Assembly: GCA_015068325.1 (NCBI GenBank)
Contig: SVKQ01000015.1
Location: forward strand, 292,703-329,871
Direction: 5' to 3'
DNA: 37,169 bases
Source: Oscillospiraceae bacterium
GTDB lineage: Bacteria; Bacillota; Clostridia; Oscillospirales; Oscillospiraceae
The translations under genes and the position numbers were made by a program. Positions 1-8,647 of the stretch are shown in pieces; position 1 is the first letter of the stretch, and each line of letters starts with the position of its first letter. Under the pieces are notes generated by a model that searched no databases, was not told where the DNA came from, and saw nothing but the letters and a program-made list of their open reading frames with translations.

Positions 1-2456
1 CCGGCCAACTCCAGGCCCGGCTTCTCCACCACGATGGCCTTGATCTCCGGGATCTGGTTGGCCCGCAGCAGACCCAGCATGCCGTATTTAGCGGTGGGCC
101 TGCAATTCTCATCGATGGGATAGCGCTCCGTCAGCGCATAGCCCATGGACATGACCATGCCGCCCTCAATCTGCCCTTCACAGCTGAGGGGATTGACGGC
201 TTTCCCCACATCGTGGGCACCCACCAGCTTCTTGATCCGACCGGTCTCCCTGTCCAGAATGCACATCTGGGTAGCGTAGCCGTAGGCCACGTGGCTGACC
301 GGATTGGGTACCCTGGCGCCCAGCGGATTGGTCTTGGCCAGATACTCTCCGTAGAACTCCATGCCCACCAGGCTGCGCAGCGTCCGCCCGGCGTCCAGCT
401 GCGCCTTCACCTTTTCGCAGGCGCGGCGGGTAGCCTCGCCGGTGACCAATGTCTGACGGGAGCCGGAGGAGTCGCCGGAGTCCGGTGCGATCCACGTATT
501 GCTGCGCTCATAGACCACATCCCGGCGGTGCAGGCCGGTGTGGGTGACCACCATCTGCACCAGTACGGTGCCCAGGCCCTGGCCGATGCAGGAGGCGCCG
601 GCATAGATGTGGAGCTTACCGTCGCCCTCCACGATGAGCTTGCAGCGGCCCCAATCCGGCAGGCCTACGCCCACACCGGCGTTTTTCATGGCGCAGGCGA
701 TGCCCACGGGATCGCCGTTCGCCACCGCCTCGTCATAGAGGGGCTTGATGGCCTCCAGCGTCTCTACCAGCCCGGTCTCCGGCCCCACGATCTGTCCGTT
801 GGGCAGCACGCCGCCGGGACGGATGGCGTTGCGGTAGCGGATCTCCCAAGGGGAGATACCCACCTTGTCGGCCATCTGATTGAGCAGCGTCTCCGTACAG
901 AAGCAGGTCTGGGTCACGCCAAAGCCCCGGAAGGCGCCGGCGGGGGGGTTGTTGGTATAGAAGGCCTTACCATCGATCTCAAAATTTTCATAGGCATAGG
1001 GCCCGGCTGCGTGAGTGCAGGCACGCTCCAGCACCGGGCCGCCCAGAGAGGCAAAAGCGCCGGTATCGGATACCACCGTGGCCTTGACACCCTGGATGAT
1101 GCCGTTCTCGTCGCAGCCCATGGTGAACTCCATGTCCATGCTGTGGCGCTTGGGGTGCACCAGGATAGACTCCTGCCGGCTCAGCTTGACCTTGACGGGC
1201 CGACGGGTCCGGTAACACAGCAGCGCCGCGTGGTGCTGGACGGACATGTCCTCCTTGCCGCCGAAGCCGCCGCCCACCAGCATGTTCTGCACCAGGCACT
1301 TGTCATAGGTGACGCCCAGCATGGCGGCGCACTCGTAGCGGGTGGTGTGGGCGCTCTGGTCGCTGGTCAGCAGCTTGACGCCGCCGTTTTCCATCGGCAG
1401 CGCCACACAGCACTCCGGCTCCAGGAAGGCGTGTTCCGTCCAGGGGGTGTGGAATTTCTCGGTGATGACATATTTGGAGCGGGCGATGGCCCCGTCCGGG
1501 TCTCCCCGGGAAATGTGGCGGTGGGCCTGCATGTTATCCCGCTCGTTGACGAACACCAGCGGCGCGCCGGGGGCCGACGCCTCCGCTGGATCGTGGACCA
1601 GGGGCAATGGCTCATACTCGATCCTGACCAGGGCCTTGGCGTCCTCCAGTGTGTCCTGATCTTCCGCGCAGATCAGAGCCAGCGCATCGCCCAGGTACTG
1701 GGTCACCTCGCCCTCGCCCACCAGCGTGGGCTGGTCCTTCTTGATATGGCCCACGTTGACCTCGCCGGGGATGTCTTTCTGTGTCAGCACCGCCACTACG
1801 CCAGGCAGCTGTTCCGCCTCGGAGGTGTCGATTTTCAGGATCCTGGCCCGGGCCCAGGGGCTGCGCACGGCGCCGCCCCAGCACATGCCGTCTACATACA
1901 CGTCGTCGGGATAGAGGCCGTAGCCCTGCACCTTCTCCGCCACGTCCAGCCGGTGGACACGACTGCCCACCTGCCAGTCCTCCTCCCCAGAGGCGGGGAG
2001 ACTCCCCGCCCGGAAGAGTTTGGCAGCCAGCAAAATGCCGTCGATGATCTTCACATAGCCGGTGCAGCGGCAGATGTTGTTGCGGATGGCAAAGGCGGCC
2101 TCCTCCCGGGTGGGGTCGGGATTGGCGTCCAACAGCGCCTTGGCGGAAATCACCATGCCGGGGATGCAGAAGCCGCACTGGACCGCCCCCGCTTCGCCAA
2201 AGGCATAAGTATACACCTCTTTTTCCCACTCGCTCAGGCCCTCCACCGTAACGATGGTCTTGCCCTCCAGCTTGTCGGTCTGCGGGATGCAGGCCTTGGT
2301 AGGCTTGCCGTCGATGAGCACGTGGCAGGTACCGCAGGCGCCCTCGCTGCAGCCGTCCTTCACGCTGGTCAGGTGCAGCTCATCCCGCAGAAATCGGATC
2401 AGTTTTTGATTTTGATCGACCGTTACGGTCCTTCCGTTCACTACGAAGGTCGCCAT
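1..2456 (-). CDS. Selenium-dependent xanthine dehydrogenase homologue, 2Fe-2S and molybdopterin domains fused (3' end cut by window)
   Basis: Molybdenum hydroxylase of the xanthine dehydrogenase family; about 818 residues are present and the C-terminus runs off the left edge. Residues 1-75 form a plant-type ferredoxin domain with Cys36, 41, 44 and 56. Residues 90-150 form the second [2Fe-2S] domain with Cys94, 97, 129 and 131 (CGFC...CRC). The rest is the molybdopterin-binding large subunit with VGGGFGGKE, PAGAFRGFG and a GQGLG motif. There is no FAD domain, so electrons must leave through a partner not seen here. The catalytic Glu expected near the C-terminus lies outside the window. ATG at 2456 is preceded by AAAAAAGGAG. 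The selenium dependence is inferred from selD, yqeB and yqeC in the same window and from the fused architecture; purine or a related heterocycle as substrate is also inference. Confidence 0.88.
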   Translation of the reverse strand, partial: MATFVVNGRTVTVDQNQKLIRFLRDELHLTSVKDGCSEGACGTCHVLIDGKPTKACIPQTDKLEGKTIVTVEGLSEWEKEVYTYAFGEAGAVQCGFCIPGMVISAKALLDANPDPTREEAAFAIRNNICRCTGYVKIIDGILLAAKLFRAGSLPASGEEDWQVGSRVHRLDVAEKVQGYGLYPDDVYVDGMCWGGAVRSPWARARILKIDTSEAEQLPGVVAVLTQKDIPGEVNVGHIKKDQPTLVGEGEVTQYLGDALALICAEDQDTLEDAKALVRIEYEPLPLVHDPAEASAPGAPLVFVNERDNMQAHRHISRGDPDGAIARSKYVITEKFHTPWTEHAFLEPECCVALPMENGGVKLLTSDQSAHTTRYECAAMLGVTYDKCLVQNMLVGGGFGGKEDMSVQHHAALLCYRTRRPVKVKLSRQESILVHPKRHSMDMEFTMGCDENGIIQGVKATVVSDTGAFASLGGPVLERACTHAAGPYAYENFEIDGKAFYTNNPPAGAFRGFGVTQTCFCTETLLNQMADKVGISPWEIRYRNAIRPGGVLPNGQIVGPETGLVETLEAIKPLYDEAVANGDPVGIACAMKNAGVGVGLPDWGRCKLIVEGDGKLHIYAGASCIGQGLGTVLVQMVVTHTGLHRRDVVYERSNTWIAPDSGDSSGSRQTLVTGEATRRACEKVKAQLDAGRTLRSLVGMEFYGEYLAKTNPLGARVPNPVSHVAYGYATQMCILDRETGRIKKLVGAHDVGKAVNPLSCEGQIEGGMVMSMGYALTERYPIDENCRPTAKYGMLGLLRANQIPEIKAIVVEKPGLELA

Positions 2457-2518
2457 GAGCCTGCTCCTTTTTTGCGATGGCTTCCAAAAATTTTTTGGTC
2501 GTCAAACTTTTTTTATTT

Positions 2519-2547
2519 ATTATACCATAGCCGCCGCAAAAAGCAAA
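2519..2547 (-). promoter_or_regulatory. Promoter for the xanthine dehydrogenase gene
   Basis: On the minus strand TTTGCT (2547-2542), a 17-bp spacer and a perfect TATAAT (2524-2519) precede the ATG at 2456 by about 60 bp. TGG directly before the -10 resembles an extended -10 element. It shows this gene is transcribed separately from the glycine reductase operon that ends at 2654. Confidence 0.7.
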
Positions 2548-2615
2548 GGAAAATCCGCTGCTTCTTTATTCTTTCCGCCATATCACGATCTGATCCCCTG
2601 CAGCAGATACAGCGA

Positions 2616-2644
2616 CGCCCCGCCGGTTTGGATCCGGCGGGGCG
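2616..2644 (-). terminator. Hairpin after grdD, probable end of the glycine reductase operon
   Basis: Perfect 11-bp inverted repeat CGCCCCGCCGG / CCGGCGGGGCG with a 7-nt loop, 10 nt beyond the grdD stop codon. The minus strand has no strong U-run after it, so efficiency is uncertain, but its position fits an operon end. Confidence 0.6.
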
Positions 2645-2653
2645 CTTTCGTAT

Positions 2654-3805
2654 TTATCCGATATAGCCGGCCTTGCGGAGTATAGCGGCCGACCTCTCCA
2701 GGTTCGTCTCGCTGACGAGTACCAGCGGACCGGTGCAGCCCATGGCAGACTCGGCGTAGATCCCCTCAGCCCACAGGGCCTTGACGGCGTCCTCTATCTC
2801 CATGACCTCAATGCCGGGGATGCTGCCGGTACAGGGCTCCTTGGGCGGTGCCACGACCTCCTTGGCGGCGGCCGGAGCGGCGGAGGCAGCCCGGCGGGCG
2901 GCCAGAATATCGTCCAGCCCGGCCTTCTCGGCCCTGGCAAATTCCTCAGCGGCCACGGCGAACACATTGTTGCGCACCAGCTCGGCGGCAAAGGTGAGGG
3001 CGTTGGCGATCAGCGGCGCGCCGGAGGCGCGGGAGATGATCAGCACCAGCTTGTCATAGCCGCGGCCGATGCCGGGGCCGTAGCCGTAGCCGGTGGCCTC
3101 ATAGCTGCCGCCGGTGGTATAGGCACTGAGCACCTTCACCAGCACATTACCGGTGAGGGAGTCGCACACCAGCACATCCGGCGTGCCCTGCAGCACATCG
3201 TTGCCCCGCATGACGGCACCGCCGTCGGCGCGGGCAGACTGGGCGAAGCGAAAGCCGTAGCCGTTTTGCTGCAGCTGGCGCAGCGCCGTCTCACAGGCGC
3301 GGGCACCGTCCACGTTCAGGATACCCACGGTGGGATCGGCGACGCCGCTGGCCTTGGCGGTGATGATGCCGTACACGGCGTTGAGGATCATGGCCTCCAC
3401 CCGGTCAGTGCTGGAGGTGCCGGTGGTGGTAGCCAGGAAGACAGACTTGCCGCGGCCCGGCGTGACGACCCGGCCCACGGTGGATACGCCGATGGGGAAC
3501 GGAAAGTGCATGGTGACGGCGCCGTCCACCGCGCCGGACTCCAGCAGCTCCACCATCTTCCGGTGGCCCGCCTCGTCGTCCGCAACGGCCACGGTGGTGA
3601 CGCCCTCTGCGCACAGCGTGCCGATGTATGCCACGTCCACGCCCTGGCGGGCGGCCGTGACGGCGGCCTCCATGGCGTTCTCCTCGCCGTGCTCGCTGCC
3701 CATGCCGGTCAGGGCGATCCTGGGCCGGCGGGCATCGGTGCCGTATTGGAGGTGGTCTGCCAACTCGCGGAAGGTATCGACGATGATCTGATTGACGTTG
3801 CTCAT
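2654..3805 (-). CDS. grdD: Glycine reductase complex component C, alpha subunit GrdD
   Basis: Protein C of glycine reductase releases the Se-carboxymethyl group bound on GrdA as acetyl phosphate. The 383-residue product matches the PlsX-like GrdD family in length and sequence. The near-terminal Cys in SAMGCTGPL (residue 357 here) corresponds to the Cys359 known from Eubacterium acidaminophilum GrdD as the acetyl-transfer thiol. ATG at 3805 is chosen because AGGTGA lies at the right distance; a GTG at 3814 would overlap the grdC stop codon and add three residues. The start lies 1 nt past the grdC TGA (3809-3807), so translation is probably coupled. Last gene of the grd operon. Confidence 0.95.
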   Translation of the reverse strand: MSNVNQIIVDTFRELADHLQYGTDARRPRIALTGMGSEHGEENAMEAAVTAARQGVDVAYIGTLCAEGVTTVAVADDEAGHRKMVELLESGAVDGAVTMHFPFPIGVSTVGRVVTPGRGKSVFLATTTGTSSTDRVEAMILNAVYGIITAKASGVADPTVGILNVDGARACETALRQLQQNGYGFRFAQSARADGGAVMRGNDVLQGTPDVLVCDSLTGNVLVKVLSAYTTGGSYEATGYGYGPGIGRGYDKLVLIISRASGAPLIANALTFAAELVRNNVFAVAAEEFARAEKAGLDDILAARRAASAAPAAAKEVVAPPKEPCTGSIPGIEVMEIEDAVKALWAEGIYAESAMGCTGPLVLVSETNLERSAAILRKAGYIG

Positions 3806-3806
3806 A

Positions 3807-5354
3807 TCACTCACCTGCCTGTGCCGCCAGCGTATCGGCGAAATTGCGCATAGCCTCGGCGATCATGCCGCGGATCTGCTTCTCGTCCACGGCGGCAGGA
3901 GCCGCCTCCTTCGCGCCCTCGTTGGCCTCGATCATAAAGGATACGCCGTCGAACAGATTGGTCAGACGACCCAGGAACAACGAGCCCTTGCCGATGATCA
4001 TGACCCGGCGCAGCTTGCCGGAGAGCATATCCTCCCGGGCAAAGCCGATGTAGGGCACACCGGAGGGGATGTGGCCCTGGGTAGGGGCCCAGCCGGTAAG
4101 GCCGTGCCTGACGGTGAAATCCGCCAGCTCGGCGCGCTGCAGTTCGCCCCGCTTGACAGCCAAAGCGCCGATCATCTTGTAGTTGGCCATGGGCACGTCG
4201 CCGGCGCCGGCAGGCTTGGTGATGTCGGGGTTCTGCATTTCGGGGGAGTATTTGTCCACATCGGTGATCTTCAGGCCGTTGCGGTCCAGCGGGTCGGTGA
4301 CCAGCGAGGTGATGACCGCCTGAGGCGCTGAGCCGGTGCCCACGCTGTGGCGGCCCAGCATCTGCAGGTTGATATAAGGATTGACGCCGTCATCCGCGGT
4401 GAGCACCACAGCGAAGCCGGCAATCATGTCCTCCATGATGGGCAGGCCCTTCTTCACATGATCCTTGCCGTTCATGCCCAGCTTGGCGGTGCAGCCGCCG
4501 GCCGTCACCACCACGGTGCGGTAGGCGCCGCTGGCCACCAGGGCCGCCGCGTCGATGATGGCGTGAGCCGGTGCGGCGCAGAAGGCGCGGCAGTCGGAGC
4601 CACTGGCACTGTTCAGCCCGGCGATCTCCGCGGCAGACTTGGCGAAGTTGCCGCCGCCGCGCTGGTTGATGTCGCCGCAGGCCTCCTCGGCACAGTCGAT
4701 GACGTACTCCACGTCGTTCTTGTCAATACCGGTGCAGTGCACCACGTTCAGCAGCGCCAGCACGGAGGACGCCTTGGACACCAGGTTCTCATGCATCACG
4801 TGGGCGGAAAGGTTGGCATCAATGTCGTGGGCGCGCTTGACGCAGCCCACCAGGGTGCCCAGATGATAGAGGCCCTCGGCCCCCTCCTCGTCCACCAGAC
4901 GGGCGATCTCGCCTGCATCCAGTCCCTCCTGCAGGCGGGCGGTGATGGTCTCGTCCACCAGTGGGTTGGCGGCAAAGGCCTCCCGGTTGGCGGCCACAAA
5001 GGCGCTGTCCAGCTTGACCAAGTCAAACACGTCGCACACCTGCATCAGCAGCAGGAACTCGTTCTGGGGCATGATCTGGCCGAACCTGCCGTAGCGGTCG
5101 GTGCAGTCGCACACCTTGTCACACCAGGGCTGGGGGACGGCCGCCAGCTCATCGGGGGTCCTGTTGCCGATGTAGACCTGATTGGGCCAGTAGGCCACGG
5201 CCTGCTCAAAGGTACGGATATGGGAGGGCAGCTCCGTCAGGTACTCGCTCGCGGGATTGACAATGCGCTCCGTGGTCTGCGTGGTTCCGTTGTGGATGAC
5301 CATGTCGGGGGTATGCGCCAGAACGTATCCGGCGCCGCGAATAACACTCTTCAT
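3807..5354 (-). CDS. grdC: Glycine reductase complex component C, beta subunit GrdC
   Basis: Large subunit of protein C, which with GrdD converts the ketene-like Se-carboxymethyl intermediate on GrdA into acetyl phosphate. The 515-residue product has a FabH/thiolase-like fold; SGSDCRAFCAAPAH around residues 251-264 resembles the nucleophilic Cys region of ketoacyl-ACP synthases. ATG at 5354 with AAAGGTGAT upstream gives the MKSVIRGAGY start; longer in-frame extensions upstream lack family-like sequence. It lies about 107 nt downstream of grdA and reads into grdD. Start assignment and identity are secure. Confidence 0.95.
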   Translation of the reverse strand: MKSVIRGAGYVLAHTPDMVIHNGTTQTTERIVNPASEYLTELPSHIRTFEQAVAYWPNQVYIGNRTPDELAAVPQPWCDKVCDCTDRYGRFGQIMPQNEFLLLMQVCDVFDLVKLDSAFVAANREAFAANPLVDETITARLQEGLDAGEIARLVDEEGAEGLYHLGTLVGCVKRAHDIDANLSAHVMHENLVSKASSVLALLNVVHCTGIDKNDVEYVIDCAEEACGDINQRGGGNFAKSAAEIAGLNSASGSDCRAFCAAPAHAIIDAAALVASGAYRTVVVTAGGCTAKLGMNGKDHVKKGLPIMEDMIAGFAVVLTADDGVNPYINLQMLGRHSVGTGSAPQAVITSLVTDPLDRNGLKITDVDKYSPEMQNPDITKPAGAGDVPMANYKMIGALAVKRGELQRAELADFTVRHGLTGWAPTQGHIPSGVPYIGFAREDMLSGKLRRVMIIGKGSLFLGRLTNLFDGVSFMIEANEGAKEAAPAAVDEKQIRGMIAEAMRNFADTLAAQAGE

Positions 5355-5461
5355 ATGTAGGATCACCTTTCCAGTTAGTTGTGTTTTCGGTGGCTGCGGG
5401 GAAAACGGGAAGAAGCAGCGCGAGCGGGACGGCATACCGCCGTCCCGCTCGCTGCAAGACA

Positions 5462-5938
5462 TCAGTCTTTGAAGGCACAGAAGTCCTCACGAATCGCGCT
5501 CATTTCGCTGATGATATCATCAACGTCGAGCACCATTTCCATCATACTGATCTGTTCGTCGTAGATGGCCTCGTCAAATTCGGCTTTGACTTCCGGCTCA
5601 CATACATGATACACCCTGAGTCCCAACGAGACTCCGGCCAAAGGACCTGCATATGTGGGGTCACCGTTCGTCACGGTCTCGGCTGCCAGGCCGGCAGCTT
5701 CACCTTCCGCAGCGCCCAGCAAAACGACGACGTTTTCCGGACCATACTGCTCCGTGAACTCCTTGACCCGCTTCTGGTTTTCCAGATCCATGGCACCTGC
5801 GGCGGTTCAGACGAAACACTCGGTAGAGGAGAACACGACCTCGGCCCCAGCGGACTCGGCACAGGCGGCAATCGCCATTCCGGGAATACCATCGCGGTCA
5901 CCAATGATGATGGCCTTTCTACCTTTGAGAATGCTCAT
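5462..5938 (-). CDS. grdA: Glycine/sarcosine/betaine reductase selenoprotein A, GrdA (TGA = selenocysteine)
   Basis: GrdA is the small selenoprotein carrying the carboxymethyl group between the substrate-specific protein B and protein C. Reading through the TGA at 5809-5807 gives 158 residues with Sec at position 44 in [16 protein letters not shown], matching the known Sec44 context of clostridial GrdA. The downstream part ([10 protein letters not shown], near-terminal AFKD) also fits the family. ATG at 5938 is preceded by GGAAGGAGG. A standard gene finder would call only the 109-residue fragment after the TGA. Gene order trxA-grdA-grdC-grdD is typical of Stickland fermenters. Confidence 0.97.
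5807..5809 (-). other. Selenocysteine codon (TGA) of grdA
   Basis: In-frame TGA at codon 44 within the conserved CFVU motif. Downstream RNA offers only modest candidate hairpins: CAGGU/AUCUG with a GCCAUGG loop starting 7 nt after the TGA, and UCUGG/CCAGA further on. The bacterial SECIS is therefore not clearly resolved by eye, but family conservation and the presence of selA, selB, selD and tRNA-Sec make recoding very likely. Confidence 0.93.
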
Positions 5939-6001
5939 TTCCCATTTTCCTCCTTCCTTTCGATTTCTTATAGCAAGGCGGCATAGCCGCTACTATACGA
6001 A

Positions 6002-6322
6002 TCAGGCGTGGTACTTCTTGACCATCGCCTCCACGTTTTCGGGGGTGGCGTCGTCCTTCACCAGGGACTCCACCATCTCACCACCCTGATAGATGGCGAT
6101 GACGGGCAGGCCCATCACCTTCTGGCTGATGGCCAGACGGCGGGCCTTGGAGATGTTCAGGCCGGAGAACTTGATGGTGTCGCCATAGGTCTCCTCCAGC
6201 GCGTGTACATGGGGCTTCAACGCCTCACAGGGGACGCAGCCATCGCCATAGAAGTCCACCAGCACAGTGCCCTCAGCCTGCAGGACTTCCGCCTCAAAAT
6301 TGAATTTATCCAGCTCCAGCAT
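6002..6322 (-). CDS. trxA: Thioredoxin with GCVPC active site, glycine reductase partner
   Basis: A 106-residue thioredoxin that delivers electrons from TrxB to the selenoprotein of glycine reductase. The active site is G28-C29-V30-P31-C32 rather than the usual WCGPC; this variant is characteristic of thioredoxins encoded in clostridial glycine reductase operons. The cis-proline loop is in VMGLPVIAIYQGG. ATG at 6322 has AAAGGAGGAT upstream. The gene lies between trxB and grdA in the same operon. Confidence 0.95.
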   Translation of the reverse strand: MLELDKFNFEAEVLQAEGTVLVDFYGDGCVPCEALKPHVHALEETYGDTIKFSGLNISKARRLAISQKVMGLPVIAIYQGGEMVESLVKDDATPENVEAMVKKYHA

Positions 6323-6357
6323 GATTCAAAATCCTCCTTTTTATGTATCAACGGGGT

Positions 6358-7293
6358 TTACTGCTCCAGATAGCGCTCGGCCATGGTGGCGGCAATAGCG
6401 CCGTCCGCCGTGGCGGTGACCACCTGGCGCAGGCTCTTGACGCGGATATCGCCGGCGGCGAACACGCCGGGGATATTGGTGCGCATGTCGGGATCGGTGA
6501 TGATGTAGCCGCGATCCATATCCACCACGCCCTCGAACAGGGCAGAATTGGGATTGTAGCCGATGAAGCCGAACAGGCCGAACAGGCCGTCATCCTCGTC
6601 CGCCTTGATCTCGGTCAGTTCGCCGGTCTTGACGTTCTTCACCACGATGGTGTTCAGCAGCTCCTCGCCGTCAGCCCGCTGCACCACACTGTCCCACAGG
6701 AAGTGGATCTTGGGGTTGGCAAAGGCCTTCTCCTGGATGGATCTGGCGGCGCGCAGCTGGTCGCGCCGGTGGATAATGGTGACCTTGCGGGCGAACTTGG
6801 TCAGATACATGGCCTCCTCCACGGCGGAGTCGCCGCCGCCCACCACGAACACCTCGAAGTCCTCGAAAAAGGCGGCGTCGCAGGTGGCGCAGAAGGAGAT
6901 GCCCTTGCCCACGAACTTGCCCTCGTTCTCGCAGCCGATGGGCTTGGGGAAGGCTCCAGTGGCAATGATGACGGTCCGCGCCTGATAGGTGTCCTTGCTG
7001 CCCACCAGCTTCTTCACCTCGCCGGTGAGCTCCACGCTCTTGATGGTGTCCCGGGCCCGCTGCACGCCGAACTTCTCAGCCTGCTGCGTCATGCGGGCGA
7101 TCAGGGACGGGCCGGACTCGCCCTCTACCATGGCACCGGGGTAGTTCTCGATCTCGTCGGTGATGGCGATCTGGCCGCCGTCGCTGCCCTTCTCGATCAG
7201 CAGTACGTCCAAACGGCTGCGCCCGGCATAGATCCCCGCGGTGAGGCCCGCAGGGCCTGCGCCTAGAATGATCAGATCATAGATCTTGTCCAT
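6358..7293 (-). CDS. trxB: Thioredoxin reductase, glycine reductase operon
   Basis: FAD- and NADPH-dependent reductase of TrxA. About 311 residues: FAD motif GAGPAG at 11-16, redox pair Cys135/Cys138 in CATC, NADPH motif GGGDSA at 152-157, and a C-terminal AAGD FAD motif. The ATG at 7293 gives the family-typical MDKIYDLIILGAG start. GGAGG lies 14 nt upstream of it, somewhat far, so initiation at the in-frame TTG at 7317 or 7305 cannot be excluded. The TTG at 7317 overlaps the true grdB stop, suggesting coupling. It supplies the low-potential thiols needed for glycine reduction. Confidence 0.94.
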   Translation of the reverse strand: MDKIYDLIILGAGPAGLTAGIYAGRSRLDVLLIEKGSDGGQIAITDEIENYPGAMVEGESGPSLIARMTQQAEKFGVQRARDTIKSVELTGEVKKLVGSKDTYQARTVIIATGAFPKPIGCENEGKFVGKGISFCATCDAAFFEDFEVFVVGGGDSAVEEAMYLTKFARKVTIIHRRDQLRAARSIQEKAFANPKIHFLWDSVVQRADGEELLNTIVVKNVKTGELTEIKADEDDGLFGLFGFIGYNPNSALFEGVVDMDRGYIITDPDMRTNIPGVFAAGDIRVKSLRQVVTATADGAIAATMAERYLEQ

Positions 7294-7313
7294 ATGCTGT
7301 TGCAAAACCTCCG

Positions 7314-8630
7314 TCAATCGGTGAATACCGCGTTGCTCTCACCGGACACGGCGCCGTTGCCGTCGGTCAGGAGATTCAGCGCGCCCATGACGATCTCGCG
7401 GCGGCGCTCCAGCTCCTTCTCCGGCGTAAGGTTGGGATCTCCGGTGGGATAGGGGATGGCCTGGGCGCCGTAGATACGGGCAGCGCCCACGGTCTTGGAA
7501 ATGGGGGTAACTGTGCAGATGTGAGCGGCGGGGATGCCAGCCTTCTCCAGCTGCTTGACGATCGTTGCACCGCAACGCGTACAGGTACCTCACGTACTGG
7601 TCAGAATGACGCCGTCGACGCCGGCAGACAGCAGCCGCTCGGCAATCTCCTGGCCCATTCTGGTGGCGTCGGCAACCGCTGTGGAGTTGCCGGTGGTGGT
7701 GCAGAGGACGGGATATACGCTACCGATGACCCCTTCTTTCTCCAGGATCTTCAGCATGTCATAGGGCGCCACGCGGTTGGGGTCATTGTTGGCATAGACT
7801 GGGTCATAGCCGGCGTGGACAGACTCCCACTGGCCGGGCTCCAAGCGCTCTGCGTCGCCCAGCTCATAGGCCTTCCAGAACTTGGCCGTGGCGGCTACCA
7901 TGTGGTCGGGGTTGCCCATAGGGACCACGCCGCCGGAGGTACACAGGGCGATCTTGGCCTTGCTCAGGTCGGCAATGGGGGCGGAGGGCTCGACCTTTTC
8001 ATAGGTGGAGATCTCCAGCTCGGTCTCGTAGGGCTCGCCGTGGATCTTGGCCAGCAACATGTCCACAGCGCGCTCGGCGCCGTTCTTCTCCCGGAAGATG
8101 TTGACGCGCTGGCCTTTGGCGTAGTACTGCTCAGCCTTGGGGCTGCCCAAAGGCTCACCGGTGAGCAGCTTTTTGGCAAAGCCGGCCATCAGAGGCACGG
8201 CCTTGCGGATGCCGGCGGCGGACTTGGCCACCTGCAGGATATAGACGTCCTTCCTGTACATCTCCACCGCGGGGTTTTCCTCGTAGAGGCCGGTGATGGC
8301 CTCCACGCCCATCTCCTTGGCGGTCTTGCACACATCGCCGCAGGCGATGCCGAAGCGGCCGGCGTTGAAAGCGGGACCGGCGATCAGCAGGTCGGGCTGG
8401 TACTTCTCGATCTGCTGGCGGATATAGGCCCGGCCGGTGTCCATATTCTCGGCGTAGAAGTTATCGCCGCAGACGATGGTGGCCACAATCTCGGCCACAT
8501 CCTTCAGCTGGGGGCCGAAGGTGTTGGCGGAGCCGTGCATGCCCTCAAAGATCTGAGGCTCGGTATAGGCCATGTCCTCGCCGCCGATCTGGCCGAAGAA
8601 CTGGTTGGTGTAGAAAAGGATCTTCTTCAT
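7314..8630 (-). CDS. grdB: Glycine reductase complex selenoprotein B, GrdB (TGA = selenocysteine)
   Basis: Selenoprotein subunit of the substrate-binding protein B, which works with the GrdE-derived pyruvoyl subunits to activate glycine and pass the carboxymethyl group to GrdA. Reading through TGA at 7592-7590 gives 438 residues with Sec347 in the motif TSTUGTCTRCG, as in known GrdB proteins (about 436 residues). Without recoding the gene would look like a truncated 346-residue protein. ATG at 8630 is preceded by AAAGGAGGAGG. Sarcosine- and betaine-specific paralogues (GrdF, GrdH) are similar; glycine specificity is inferred from the presence of grdA, grdC, grdD and trx genes in the same operon. 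Confidence 0.95.
7558..7580 (-). promoter_or_regulatory. Probable bacterial SECIS hairpin of grdB
   Basis: Starting 9 nt after the Sec TGA (7592-7590), the mRNA can form CGTTGC-GGT-GCAACG, a perfect 6-bp stem with a GGU loop. It extends by ACG/CGT below a 2-nt AU bulge. Distance from the UGA, the G/U loop and the bulged U fit bacterial SECIS elements recognised by SelB. Confidence 0.65.
7590..7592 (-). other. Selenocysteine codon (TGA) of grdB
   Basis: In-frame TGA at codon 347, inside the conserved UGTCTRCG motif. The reading frame continues for 91 more family-like residues to a TGA at 7316-7314. Confidence 0.95.
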
Positions 8631-8647
8631 CTGACGAACCTCCTCCT

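Noticed and set aside
2209-2214. GTATAC inside the xanthine dehydrogenase gene as an operator
   Set aside because: It lies in coding sequence (codons for VYTY), without TTG/CAA flanks and far from a promoter.
213-2666. Long plus-strand reading frame of 817 codons
   Set aside because: It is antisense to the xanthine dehydrogenase gene, has no family-like sequence, and arises from GC-rich codon bias.
5462-5938. grdA looks truncated at its N-terminus
   Set aside because: The upstream 43 codons are family-like and the TGA is Sec44.
7314-8630. grdB looks like a gene broken by a stop codon
   Set aside because: The TGA lies exactly at the conserved selenocysteine of GrdB, and the frame continues with family sequence.
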